Source of the DNA: Oscillospiraceae bacterium
GTDB lineage: Bacteria > Bacillota > Clostridia > Oscillospirales > Oscillospiraceae
Assembly (NCBI GenBank): GCA_022792555.1
Contig: JAAWBF010000079.1
Coordinates: 1-34,857 of the forward strand
Direction of reading: 5' to 3'
DNA: 34,857 nucleotides
The position numbers and the translations under genes are program-made. Positions within the stretch are counted from its first letter, which is position 1. Each line of letters opens with the position of its first letter. A model generated the notes under the pieces. The model had not been told where the DNA came from, did not search any database, and worked only from the letters and a program-made list of their open reading frames with translations. Below are positions 7,920 to 16,004 of the stretch, piece by piece.

Positions 7920-8975
7920 ATGAAAAAGCGTTTGTCCCTTGCTCTAGCCCTTGTGCTCATTGCCGGCATCCTGGCCGGATGCAGCAAAAATCCCGCCCCC
8001 ACAGAGAGCGCGGGGAGCAGCAGTCCGCCGGAAAATGACGCGCTGCGCGTCGCCCTCCTGCTGACCGGAACCATCAACGACGCCAGCTACAACCAGCAGA
8101 TGTACGAAGCCGCAGAGCAGGCCAAGGAGCTGTACGGAATTGATATCGCCTTTACCGAGTCCATCGCCCTGGCCGATATGCAGCGGGCAGTTCAGGACTA
8201 CGCTGACAAGGGCTACGACCTGCTGATTGCCAATGGCTATGACTTTAACGACGCTATTATGAGTGTGGCGAAGGAATTCCCGGAGACCAAGTTTGCCATC
8301 ATCGGCGGTTCGGAGGGCAACGGCTCTAACGCGGCCTCCTACCGGCATTATACCCCCCATGTGGGCTTTTTGGCGGGCGCTATCTCAGCGCTGAAGTCAG
8401 AGACCAATGTGGTCTCCATTGTGGCGGGCATGTCCTTCCCCCATGTGGTTGACGCGGTCAACGCTTTCGAGGCCGGCGCCAAGTATGTCAACCCGGACTG
8501 CAATGTCATCACCGGTTATATTGAGTCTTGGACAGACTCCGCAAAGGCAAAGGAAATGACGGCGGCCGCAATCGCCTCCGGCGCTGATATGATCTACTGC
8601 TCGGCCAACGCCGCCGCCTTGGGCGCCTATGAGGCCATTGAGGAGGCCAACGACGCAGGAAAGAAGGTTGCCGCAGTGGGCGCGACCTCTGATATGTACG
8701 ATACTGCCCCCGATCTGATCCTGGTCTCCATCATCCAAAGCCAGGGCCAGCTTGCCCTGGACGTGATCCAGGATGTGATAGAAGGGTCTTTTACAGGCGG
8801 CGTTGAAGTTGTCGGGATTGAGTCCACTTCGATTGCGCTGTCCGACTGGCACGGTCATGAGAGCTGGCTGCCGGAGGGCGCAATGGATACCATTGATACC
8901 ATCATCGCTGGATTGGAGGACGGCTCCCTTGTCAAGGACGGCATCTGCCCCAAATCCTGCTATGACGAGACCTAG
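7920..8975 (+). CDS. BMP-family substrate-binding lipoprotein of an ABC importer
   Basis: 351 aa. The N-terminus has a lipoprotein signal with lipobox LAGC (Cys ~21), then a Ser/Pro-rich linker and a two-lobe periplasmic-binding fold beginning ALRVALLLTGTINDASYNQQ, characteristic of the BMP/PnrA (Med) family. The segment HVGFLAGAISALKSETNVVS is also typical. Known BMP proteins bind purine nucleosides, and a few bind riboflavin or other ring compounds. It is tethered outside the membrane and delivers ligand to the two permeases downstream. ATG has GGAGG 9 bases upstream. The 120-base gap before it holds a weak CAGC/GCTG hairpin followed by seven T, so expression may be partly separated from the genes upstream. 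Confidence 0.93.
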   Translation: MKKRLSLALALVLIAGILAGCSKNPAPTESAGSSSPPENDALRVALLLTGTINDASYNQQMYEAAEQAKELYGIDIAFTESIALADMQRAVQDYADKGYDLLIANGYDFNDAIMSVAKEFPETKFAIIGGSEGNGSNAASYRHYTPHVGFLAGAISALKSETNVVSIVAGMSFPHVVDAVNAFEAGAKYVNPDCNVITGYIESWTDSAKAKEMTAAAIASGADMIYCSANAAALGAYEAIEEANDAGKKVAAVGATSDMYDTAPDLILVSIIQSQGQLALDVIQDVIEGSFTGGVEVVGIESTSIALSDWHGHESWLPEGAMDTIDTIIAGLEDGSLVKDGICPKSCYDET

Positions 8976-9043
8976 TACTCCCTCCGGGGGCGAAGGCAGG
9001 TAAGAAATCCATTTTATCAATAACTTGTTTGAGGTAGGCGGTC

Positions 9044-10558
9044 ATGAGTATTCCTGTTCTGGAACTAAAGGGGATTACAAAGCGCTTCCCCAATGTTTTG
9101 GCAAACAGCAACGTCGATTTTGAGCTCCAAAAAGGGGAGATCCATGCCCTGCTGGGGGAGAATGGTGCGGGGAAATCCACCCTGATGAATGTTGTCTATG
9201 GCCTGTACGAACCGGAGGAGGGCAGCATCCTGATCGATGGGAAAACGGTCCGCTTCAAGGACCCCAACGACGCCATCCGGAACGGGATAGGCATGGTACA
9301 CCAGCACTTTATGCTGGCGCCCCGTCTGACTGTATTAGAAAATGTCGTGCTCGGCATGAGCAAGAGCAGGCTGCGCATCGGCCTGCATGAGGCCAAGGCC
9401 GGTGTGCAGGCCCTGTGCGACCAATACCATTTTAACATTGACATCAACGCTAAAATTCGAGATTTAAGTGTTGGGGTGCAGCAAAAGGTAGAGATTATTA
9501 AAGTGCTCTATCGGGATGCCAACATCCTTATCTTTGATGAGCCCACCGCCGTACTCACCCCAACCGAAGTAGAAGAATTGATTCAAACCCTGCTGTTATT
9601 TAAGCAGAGCGGGAAATCAGTCATTTTCATCAGCCATAAGCTGTGGGAAGTGGAACGGATCGCCGATCGGATTACCGTGCTGCGCAACGGAAAAAAGGTC
9701 GCAACGGTGGAGGCCCAGGGGGTCACCAAAGAGACTCTGGCCAACCTGATGGTGGGGCGGGAGATCCACACCGACTATGGGACCCTGCCCGAACAGCACG
9801 GCCCCGTGATGCTCTCCCTCAAGGACATCTGCACCACGGGAAAGACCAGGGCTACCAGCTTAAAGCGCATCAATTTGGAGGTCCACGGGGGCGAAATTGT
9901 GGGGATCGCCGGTGTAGACGGTAATGGACAGAGTGAATTGGGCGATGTGCTCATCGGCGTTAAGGGGGCGGACAGCGGTACCATCCTGTACAAGGGGGAG
10001 GACCTGACCGGCGTCAAAACCCAGCTCCGCCTGCAAAAGGGAATCGCCCATATCCCGGAGGACCGGATTCAAAACGCAATTGTTCCCGATTTTTCTATTG
10101 AGGAAAATCTCATTTTGGATAGCTATGCCCAGCCACCCTTTACACGCAAGGGGATCTTTTACCCCAAGGAGGTCCATCAATACGCCCAAAAGCTCATTGA
10201 AGACTTTGACATCCGCCCGCCCCTGACCCACCCGCTCATCAAGACCCTCTCCGGCGGCAACCAGCAAAAGGCCGTCGTGGCCAGAGAGTTCTCCAGAGAG
10301 CCCGATTTCATTCTGGCCATGCAGCCGGTACGCGGGCTGGACATTGGCGCCACAGACTTTGTGCATCAGAACTTAATTGACGCGCGCAACAAGGGCAAGG
10401 GGATCTTGGTGGTCTCTGCCGATCTGGACGAGCTGTTATCCATCTGTGACAGAATCTATGTCTTGTTTGAGGGACAGTTTATGGGGTGTTTTCGACCTGG
10501 AGAAATCACATATACACAGATTGGCCTGCTGATGGGCGGCCAGTCGCTGGAAGGGTAG
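9044..10558 (+). CDS. ABC transporter ATPase with two ATP-binding domains (nucleoside/simple-sugar importer type)
   Basis: 504 aa, the usual length for the duplicated ATPases of the BMP/CUT2 type. The first domain has Walker A GENGAGKST, signature DLSVGVQQKVE and Walker B ILIFDEPTAVLTP. The second has the usual degenerate Walker A (GVDGNGQSELG), signature LSGGNQQKAVVAREF and Walker B region FILAMQPVRGLDIGA. It powers the importer formed with the flanking lipoprotein and permeases. It starts 68 bases after the lipoprotein stop and ends 10 bases before the first permease, so it is one operon. The closest named relatives are NupO/YufO-type nucleoside ATPases; the true substrate is unknown. Confidence 0.95.
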   Translation: MSIPVLELKGITKRFPNVLANSNVDFELQKGEIHALLGENGAGKSTLMNVVYGLYEPEEGSILIDGKTVRFKDPNDAIRNGIGMVHQHFMLAPRLTVLENVVLGMSKSRLRIGLHEAKAGVQALCDQYHFNIDINAKIRDLSVGVQQKVEIIKVLYRDANILIFDEPTAVLTPTEVEELIQTLLLFKQSGKSVIFISHKLWEVERIADRITVLRNGKKVATVEAQGVTKETLANLMVGREIHTDYGTLPEQHGPVMLSLKDICTTGKTRATSLKRINLEVHGGEIVGIAGVDGNGQSELGDVLIGVKGADSGTILYKGEDLTGVKTQLRLQKGIAHIPEDRIQNAIVPDFSIEENLILDSYAQPPFTRKGIFYPKEVHQYAQKLIEDFDIRPPLTHPLIKTLSGGNQQKAVVAREFSREPDFILAMQPVRGLDIGATDFVHQNLIDARNKGKGILVVSADLDELLSICDRIYVLFEGQFMGCFRPGEITYTQIGLLMGGQSLEG

Positions 10559-10568
10559 GGGGCCGCTT

Positions 10569-11681
10569 ATGAATCATGCTTCCAAACCGAACGCCGCTTT
10601 GCGCAGCCTCCGCAAAGCCGGCAGTGCGTTTTCCGGTACAGGGATTACCCTGCTTCTGGTGCTGCTGATCTCCTCCGTGCTGATCGCCTGCACGGGGACG
10701 AGTCCCTGGTCGGCTTTCGGGGAAATTTTGGTGGGTGCTTTTGGCTCAAAACGGATGTTTGGCGAAACTCTGGTGATGATGTGTCCGCTGCTGCTGACCG
10801 GTCTTGGCCTTACCATAACCTTCCGATCCGGCCTGAGCTCGGTAGGTGCAGAGGGACAGATTATTGTCGGAGGTGTCACCTGCTCGGTGGCGGCACTCTC
10901 TCTACCCAGCACGGTCCCCCTCTTCCTCGCCATTCCGCTCTGCCTCTTGGCAGGGGGACTGGGAGGGGCGATCTGGGCCGCCATTCCCGGTCTTTTAAAG
11001 GCCAAAATGAACACCAGCGAGCTGGTGAACACCGTAATGATGAACTACATCGCAACCTATTTTCTCTCCTGGATGCTCACCGATGTCATCAAGGACCCGA
11101 ATGGCTTCTATCCCCAGTCGGCGCAGGTCCCCCTCAATACGCAGATTCCAACCATGATGTCTGGCTCGCGGGCACACTGGGGGATTGTCATGGCGCTGTT
11201 GCTGTCCATCCTGGTGTACTGGCTGCTCTGGCGGACGCCGACTGGCTACCAGCTCCGGGTGGTGGGCTATAACCGGAACGCAGCCAGGTATGTTGGAATC
11301 CCCATCCAGCGCAACATCGTCCTGGCCATGGCGCTGCACGGCTTTTTCTCCGGCCTGGCCGGAGCGGTTGAGATTCTGGCGGTGCAGTACCGCTGTATCA
11401 CCGGCTTTTCCAACAATGTCGGCTTTGATGGGATTGCGGTCTCTCTCTTGGGGAAGAACCACCCCGCTGGGGTCATTGTGTCAGCCTTTGCCCTGGCGGC
11501 CCTGCGCAGCGGATCGGGGAATATGCAGCGGACCCTCCAGGTGCCAACCTCTCTGGTCTCGGTCATACAGGGGCTGATCATCTGCCTTGTGCTGATGGAT
11601 CACTATTTTAAGGACAAATTCCTTCTGCTCCTCCAGAGAGGACGGCCCAAGAAGAACCATCGGAAGGGGGCGGAGTCTTAA
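10569..11681 (+). CDS. ABC importer permease 1 (BPD_transp_2 family)
   Basis: 370 aa integral membrane protein. A positively charged N-terminus precedes the first membrane segment (GITLLLVLLISSVLIAC), and about 8-10 hydrophobic segments follow. The family hallmark GLSSVGAEGQIIVGG occurs near residue 90, and a coupling-helix region GYQLRVVGYNRNAARYVGIP near 235. This is the NupP/YufP-like longer subunit of nucleoside-type importers. Its stop is followed at once by the start of permease 2, so the subunits are probably coupled in translation. Confidence 0.93.
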   Translation: MNHASKPNAALRSLRKAGSAFSGTGITLLLVLLISSVLIACTGTSPWSAFGEILVGAFGSKRMFGETLVMMCPLLLTGLGLTITFRSGLSSVGAEGQIIVGGVTCSVAALSLPSTVPLFLAIPLCLLAGGLGGAIWAAIPGLLKAKMNTSELVNTVMMNYIATYFLSWMLTDVIKDPNGFYPQSAQVPLNTQIPTMMSGSRAHWGIVMALLLSILVYWLLWRTPTGYQLRVVGYNRNAARYVGIPIQRNIVLAMALHGFFSGLAGAVEILAVQYRCITGFSNNVGFDGIAVSLLGKNHPAGVIVSAFALAALRSGSGNMQRTLQVPTSLVSVIQGLIICLVLMDHYFKDKFLLLLQRGRPKKNHRKGAES

Positions 11682-12611
11682 ATGTCACTGGAAGCGCTGG
11701 AAGTGATGCTGAAGTCTGTGATGGGGTATGCGACACCGCTGATTTTAGCCGCACTGGGCGGAATGTATACCGCCAAAGTGGCCGTCCTGAATTTCTCTCT
11801 GGAGGGCATTATGATCATGGGAGCCTGTATGGGGTGCTATGGCTCCTGGCTGACCGGCAGCGCCTGGGGAGGCGCCCTGTTCGGGATGCTGGGCGGACTG
11901 TCCATGGCGCTGGTGCTCGGATTTGCCAGCATTGAGACCAAGGTCAACCAGGTGGTGGCGGGAACCGGCGTCAATGTCCTGGGACTGGGGCTGTCTATCT
12001 TCCTGTCCAGCATGATCTATGGCGCCGCGGGACAGCCCACCAAGGTGGCGGCCTTTTCTCCCGTTGCGATTCCTGGGCTCTCCCGCCTGCCGCTGATTGG
12101 ACAGATGCTCTTTTACCAGCACCCCCTGACCTACATCATGTACGGTGTGATTGTGGTGAGCTGGTTTGTAATCTACAAAACCCCGTTCGGCCTCAATATG
12201 CGCGCAGTGGGAGACCATCCGGCGGCAGCAGATTCCCTGGGGATCCATGTCAACCACCTGCGGTGGAAAGCAGTGGTGATCTCCGGCCTGCTGGGCGGGC
12301 TGGCGGGCGCGGCTCTCTCTATCGGCTCTCTGTCGACCTTTCAGGAGAACATGACAGCGGGCCGGGGTTATCTGGCCTGGGGTGTGGTGACGGTGGGCAA
12401 ATGGAATCCCTTCGGCATCCTCCTGGCCGGCCTGTTGTTCGGCTGCGGGGAGGCGGTACAGATGCGCCTGCAAATGGACGGCTTCCATATTCCCTACCAG
12501 TTCCTCTGTATGCTGCCCTATATCCTGACCATGCTGGTGGTCAATGGAGTCATCGGCAAATCGGAGCCCCCCTTCGCCATGGGAAAGCCCTTTATCAAGG
12601 GAGAAAAATAA
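11682..12611 (+). CDS. ABC importer permease 2 (BPD_transp_2 family)
   Basis: 309 aa with about 8 hydrophobic segments. The family motif NFSLEGIMIMGA lies near residue 37 and the coupling-helix segment GLNMRAVGDHPAAADSLGIH near 170. It pairs with permease 1 as the shorter (NupQ/YufQ-like) subunit. The ATG touches the preceding TAA (TAAATG), and its ribosome binding site GGGGGCGGAG lies inside the permease 1 gene. A GGAAGGAC/GTCCCTTCC stem sits between this gene and the next and might adjust relative expression. Confidence 0.93.
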   Translation: MSLEALEVMLKSVMGYATPLILAALGGMYTAKVAVLNFSLEGIMIMGACMGCYGSWLTGSAWGGALFGMLGGLSMALVLGFASIETKVNQVVAGTGVNVLGLGLSIFLSSMIYGAAGQPTKVAAFSPVAIPGLSRLPLIGQMLFYQHPLTYIMYGVIVVSWFVIYKTPFGLNMRAVGDHPAAADSLGIHVNHLRWKAVVISGLLGGLAGAALSIGSLSTFQENMTAGRGYLAWGVVTVGKWNPFGILLAGLLFGCGEAVQMRLQMDGFHIPYQFLCMLPYILTMLVVNGVIGKSEPPFAMGKPFIKGEK

Positions 12612-12652
12612 AGGAAGGACTGCGGTCCCTTCCGCAAAAGGAGTTAGAAACG

Positions 12653-13060
12653 ATGAAGCACAATACAGATAAGCTCTTGGTCAAAGGCGCTGTTTTCTAC
12701 GCCTACCACGGCGCCACCCAAGACCAGATCAATCAAGGCCAGCGTTTTGTGATTGACACAGAGGTCACGCTGGACCAGTCCAAGGCGTGCCAGCAGGACG
12801 ATATCTCCGGCTGCCTGAACTGCCAGGAGGTCTACGAGATCATGGAGCGGGTGACCACCCAGCGCCGCTATAATTTGATGCAGACCCTGGCCCTGGATAT
12901 CATCCTGGAGATTCAAAAGGCACATCCGGAGGTGGTGGAGGTCACGGTAGGGGCCTGCAAGGCGATGTGCCCCTTCTATCGGGACTGCAAGAATGTCGTA
13001 GGCGGCGGTGGTTTCATTCTGGACGGCAGGTGCGGCGTCACCATTACACGCAAATTCTGA
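12653..13060 (+). CDS. FolB-like T-fold protein B, paralogue of A
   Basis: 135 aa. The track's longer ORF starts inside permease 2; the ATG at 12653 follows AAAAGGAG and matches the FolB family start. It is about 60% identical to protein A over its whole length by hand alignment, so the two arose by duplication. The same departures from FolB are present: Gln for Glu22 (ATQDQINQGQ), Cys for Tyr54 (GCLNCQEV), Gln for Glu74 (LMQTLALD) and GACKAMC in the Lys100 region. Cysteines 46, 54, 57, 102, 106 and 112 are shared with A. Such T-fold proteins form ring oligomers with the active site between subunits, so A and B might form a mixed ring. Function is inferred only as binding or converting a heterocyclic ring. 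Confidence 0.8.
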   Translation: MKHNTDKLLVKGAVFYAYHGATQDQINQGQRFVIDTEVTLDQSKACQQDDISGCLNCQEVYEIMERVTTQRRYNLMQTLALDIILEIQKAHPEVVEVTVGACKAMCPFYRDCKNVVGGGGFILDGRCGVTITRKF

Positions 13061-13084
13061 TTGAAAGAAATGGGAGGAAACACC

Positions 13085-13456
13085 ATGGAGTGTATTGATA
13101 TTTTGGAAGCAAAAGGGATGACTTTTTGGGGCAATCACGGTCTGACGGAGGACCAAAAGAGCGTTGGTCAGATTTTTCAGGTGGATATTGTGGTCCATCT
13201 GGACATGAGCAATCAATTTCAGGAGGACATGCTGACCAGCGGTTTGACCTATACCGATCTGTTTGTGGTGACACAGAAAGTGATCACCGGCGAGCATCAC
13301 AACACCATCCAGCGGGTGGCCCAGCGCATTGTCGACGAGCTTCACGCCCTCAACCGCCCCACTCCCATCTATGAAATTACCGTCACCGTAAAGCAGCCCT
13401 ATCCCTCCATTCCCAATTCGACGCTGGACTATACCGGCGTCACCATCACCCGTTGA
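13085..13456 (+). CDS. FolB-like T-fold protein C
   Basis: 123 aa from the ATG at 13085 (GGGAGG upstream; the track start at 13061 has none). It is a more ordinary FolB homologue: GMTFWGNHGL at the N-terminus, the Tyr54 equivalent kept (GLTYTDLF), and the Lys100 equivalent kept (VTVKQPYPSIP). The Glu22 position is Gln (TEDQKSVGQ) and the Glu74 position is Gln (TIQRVAQRI), as in A and B. It lacks their cysteines. With Tyr and Lys present it may keep aldolase/epimerase-like chemistry on a different ring, while the Glu to Gln changes argue against 7,8-dihydroneopterin as substrate. No other folate biosynthesis gene is nearby. Confidence 0.8.
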   Translation: MECIDILEAKGMTFWGNHGLTEDQKSVGQIFQVDIVVHLDMSNQFQEDMLTSGLTYTDLFVVTQKVITGEHHNTIQRVAQRIVDELHALNRPTPIYEITVTVKQPYPSIPNSTLDYTGVTITR

Positions 13457-13472
13457 GCCCAAAGGAGGAGCT

Positions 13473-14096
13473 ATGCTGAAGGTTGTCGGTTTAAGCGGTA
13501 GTCCCAGACATGGCGCAACAGAGGCGGTGATCCAGGCCGGACTGCAACTCATGGCGAAATACCCAGGGGTGGAGACCGATTACATCTCTCTGGCAGGCAA
13601 ACAGATCCGTCCCTGTGAGGGCTGTGATTACTGTAAAAAGAATCACTGTGATTGTATCTTTCGGGATGACATGCCGGCCTTGACCGAGCGATTTCTCCAG
13701 GCAGACGCCTATCTCATCGGTACGCCGGTCTATGTACATGCTATTACGCCCCAGCTCATGGCCTTTTTCAGCCGTCTGCGCCCTGTCAGCGCCCTGACAC
13801 CGGAACGGCTGTGCTCCAAGCTGGGGGCTGCCGTGGCGGTTGGGGGAACCAGAAACGGAGGCGAAGAGGCCGCAGACACCATTTTAATCCACATGATGAT
13901 GTCCAGAGGGATGAACATTGTCAGCGGGGAGAGCAGAGGGTATATCGGTGGAAAGGTGTGGTCCCAGGATAAAAAGGAACTCTGCCGCGAAGATGATGCG
14001 CTTGGCATGGAGACCGTACTGGGGCTCTCACGAAAGCTGGTAGAGACAGCACTGATTTATCAGCGGGGAAAGCTGCTCTCTGCGGCGAATCAATAG
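13473..14096 (+). CDS. Iron-sulfur flavoprotein (Isf-like, NADPH-dependent FMN reductase superfamily)
   Basis: 207 aa flavodoxin-like protein. The N-terminal FMN phosphate loop is GLSGSPRHGATE, and TPVYVHAITPQLMAFFSRL is typical of the superfamily. A compact cysteine motif CEGCDYCKKNHC (C-x2-C-x2-C-x4-C, residues ~48-59) matches the [4Fe-4S] motif of Isf proteins. Such proteins pass electrons one or two at a time in anaerobes. The ATG follows AAAGGAGGAG. Its place 16 bases behind FolB-like C suggests it supplies electrons to, or reduces, the ring compound handled by the cluster. Confidence 0.85.
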   Translation: MLKVVGLSGSPRHGATEAVIQAGLQLMAKYPGVETDYISLAGKQIRPCEGCDYCKKNHCDCIFRDDMPALTERFLQADAYLIGTPVYVHAITPQLMAFFSRLRPVSALTPERLCSKLGAAVAVGGTRNGGEEAADTILIHMMMSRGMNIVSGESRGYIGGKVWSQDKKELCREDDALGMETVLGLSRKLVETALIYQRGKLLSAANQ

Positions 14097-14118
14097 ACTG
14101 TAAAAGGAGGCAGAACAG

Positions 14119-14322
14119 ATGCCTGTGATCCATGTATTACTCTGGGAGGGCAGGAGTGTGGAGCAAAAAAGAGCCCTGGCGGAAAAGCTGACCCAGGATA
14201 TGGTGGACATTGCAAAGGTCCCGACGGAGAGCGTCGTGGTCACCTTCCAGGACTTCGCGAAAACAGACTGGGCGGAGGGGGGCGCGCTGGCCGCTGATAA
14301 GATCCGGATACCCGTGGATTAA
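14119..14322 (+). CDS. 4-oxalocrotonate tautomerase-like protein
   Basis: 67 aa, the normal size. It begins MPVIHVLLWEGRSVEQKRAL, giving the catalytic Pro1 after removal of Met, and the second half is the usual VPTESVVVTFQD strand. The family catalyses keto-enol tautomerisation of small acids. AAAGGAGG is placed well for the ATG at 14119. It is the last gene of the cluster; after it come the repeat hairpin at 14348 and the promoter of the glycerol operon. A tautomerase fits ring-opening or deamination pathways that produce enol intermediates. Confidence 0.85.
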   Translation: MPVIHVLLWEGRSVEQKRALAEKLTQDMVDIAKVPTESVVVTFQDFAKTDWAEGGALAADKIRIPVD

Positions 14323-14347
14323 AAGATAGCAATCCGCAAAAACAAGG

Positions 14348-14419
14348 ACAGTCAATTGTTTCCCCCCTCCCAGGAAGGGAGGGGGGAAACGGTGTCAGCA
14401 ATTTTGGAGCGTACTATCG
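14348..14419. repeat. Dispersed hairpin repeat, copy 1 (also probable terminator of the FolB-like cluster)
   Basis: CAGTCAAT, then a perfect 14-bp inverted repeat (GTTTCCCCCCTCCC with its complement, 5-base loop, 14358-14390), then a GGTGTCAGCAATTTT tail. The same order of parts recurs at 17604-17672. No T-run follows the stem on the plus strand, so termination is uncertain. Confidence 0.75.
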
Positions 14420-14442
14420 TTTGGCGCGCAGTCCATGCGTGT

Positions 14443-14471
14443 TTGCAAAATGGAACGTCCTGTTTTATAAT
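14443..14471 (+). promoter_or_regulatory. Promoter of the glycerol operon
   Basis: TTGCAA (14443-14448) and TATAAT (14466-14471) with a 17-base spacer. It lies about 85 bases before the first ATG of the FAD oxidoreductase gene and just after the repeat hairpin. No clear operator or catabolite-control (cre) site was recognised. Confidence 0.7.
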
Positions 14472-14555
14472 AGCGCTATACCATCCATACAAAGCCACAC
14501 TTGATTTGGACAATAAGAACAAGGAGGAGTCGCTATCAACCAGCAGAAATTGAGT

Positions 14556-16004
14556 ATGAACTATGATGTCCTGATCATAGGCTGCGGAATTACCGGTGCA
14601 GCTGCCGCCTTTGAGTTGTCCAAATACCAGCTCAAGGTAGGCATTTTAGAGCGGGAAAATGATGTGGCCACCGGGACCACCCGCGCCAATTCCGCCATCC
14701 TCCACGCGGGGTATGACCCTAAGCCGGGGACCCTCATGGCCAAGCTCAACGTGCGGGGTTCGGCTCTGGCCCAGACACTGTGCAAGGCGCTGGCGGTCCC
14801 GTATCAGCCCTGTGGCTCTCTGGTTCTGGCGTTCTCCGAGGAGGAGAACGCCATTGTGGAGCGGCTCTACCGGCAGGGGATCGAAAATGGGGTGCCACAC
14901 CTGACCATTCTCACAGGAGAACAGGCCAGAACCATGGAGCCGAATCTCTCGGACCGGGTTACTGCCGCCCTTCACGCACCCACGGCTGCCCTCTGCCTCC
15001 CCTGGACCTACTGTCTGGCTCTGGCAGAGACCGCGGTGCGCAACGGAGTACAGCTACATTTAAATACCGCCGTCACCGGCTTGGAGCAGACAGGGGACGG
15101 CTGGCTGGTTCACACCGCCCAGGGGGACGCTGTGAAGGCCCGGTACATCCTCAACGCCGCAGGGGTAGACGCCCAGACGGTTCACGCGCTGGCCGCCCCC
15201 CATACCTTTACCATCCACCCTGTCCGGGGCCAGTACGATCTGTTGGACAAGAGCGAGGGGGGCCGGGTTGGAAGGATCATTTTCCAGTGCCCCAACGCCA
15301 TGGGCAAGGGAGTCCTAGTGGCCCCGACCGTCCACGGCAATCTCATCGTCGGCCCAGACGCTATCCCTGTCTCCGGCTGTGATGTCTCGGTGACTGCTGA
15401 GGGCTTAGATGCTGTGCGCAAGGCGGCCGCTCAATCGGTCCCCTCCCTCGCTTTCCGCCAGTCGATCCGCAACTTTGCGGGGGTTCGAGCGGTGGCAGAC
15501 ACCGGGGATTTTGTGCTGGAAGAGGCCGCGCCGCACTTCATCGACCTGGCAGGGATCTGTTCCCCTGGCCTGTCCGCAGCTCCGGCCATTGCGGAGTATG
15601 CGGTGGAGCTGTTGAAGCGCGCAGGGCTCTCTCTTAAGCAGAAGACCTCCTTTCTCTCCAGCCGCAGTCATATCTGCTTCCATCAGCGCTCCGCCGGAGA
15701 GAGGGCCGCCCTAGTGGCCCAGAATCCGGCCTATGGCCGGGTGGTCTGCCGCTGTGAGACGGTTACAGAGGGGGAGATTTTAGACGCGCTCCACTCTGTC
15801 ATTCCACCCCAGTCGGTAGACGGCGTCAAGCGCCGGGTCAACACGGGGATGGGCCGCTGCCAGGGGGGCTTTTGCAGTCCCCGTGTGGTGGAGCTTCTGG
15901 CCAAGGCGTGGCAGCAATCCCCCCAGGAGATTTTGCAGGATAGGGCCGGGACCTGGCTGCTGGCCTGTGAGACCAAAGGGAGGGATACGTCGTGTACGAC
16001 CTGA
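14556..16004 (+). CDS. GlpA-like FAD-dependent glycerol-3-phosphate dehydrogenase with BFD-type [2Fe-2S] domain
   Basis: About 482 aa. The FAD-binding fold starts at once (YDVLIIGCGITGAAAAFELS), with the DAO-family TRANSAILHAGYD segment near residue 45. The C-terminal ~60 residues form a BFD-like [2Fe-2S] domain with cysteines in VCRCETVTEGE and GRCQGGFC. The pair with the next gene and DUF1667 matches the anaerobic glycerol-3-phosphate oxidising set of Clostridia, and glpK downstream supports the substrate. The start is unclear: an excellent AAGGAGGAG at 14521-14529 lies 26 bases before this ATG and 20 before the TTG at 14550, with no standard start codon at proper spacing between. Confidence 0.9.
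   Translation: MNYDVLIIGCGITGAAAAFELSKYQLKVGILERENDVATGTTRANSAILHAGYDPKPGTLMAKLNVRGSALAQTLCKALAVPYQPCGSLVLAFSEEENAIVERLYRQGIENGVPHLTILTGEQARTMEPNLSDRVTAALHAPTAALCLPWTYCLALAETAVRNGVQLHLNTAVTGLEQTGDGWLVHTAQGDAVKARYILNAAGVDAQTVHALAAPHTFTIHPVRGQYDLLDKSEGGRVGRIIFQCPNAMGKGVLVAPTVHGNLIVGPDAIPVSGCDVSVTAEGLDAVRKAAAQSVPSLAFRQSIRNFAGVRAVADTGDFVLEEAAPHFIDLAGICSPGLSAAPAIAEYAVELLKRAGLSLKQKTSFLSSRSHICFHQRSAGERAALVAQNPAYGRVVCRCETVTEGEILDALHSVIPPQSVDGVKRRVNTGMGRCQGGFCSPRVVELLAKAWQQSPQEILQDRAGTWLLACETKGRDTSCTT

Noticed and set aside
7395-13456. Folate biosynthesis genes (true folB)
   Set aside because: No folK, folP or folE nearby, and the key active-site residues are changed.
12644-13552. 302-aa minus-strand ORF across the FolB-like genes
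   Set aside because: It is a shadow; the plus-strand genes have family motifs and ribosome binding sites.
14356-14553. 65-aa plus-strand ORF
   Set aside because: It runs through the repeat hairpin and the promoter of the glycerol operon, with no coding character.
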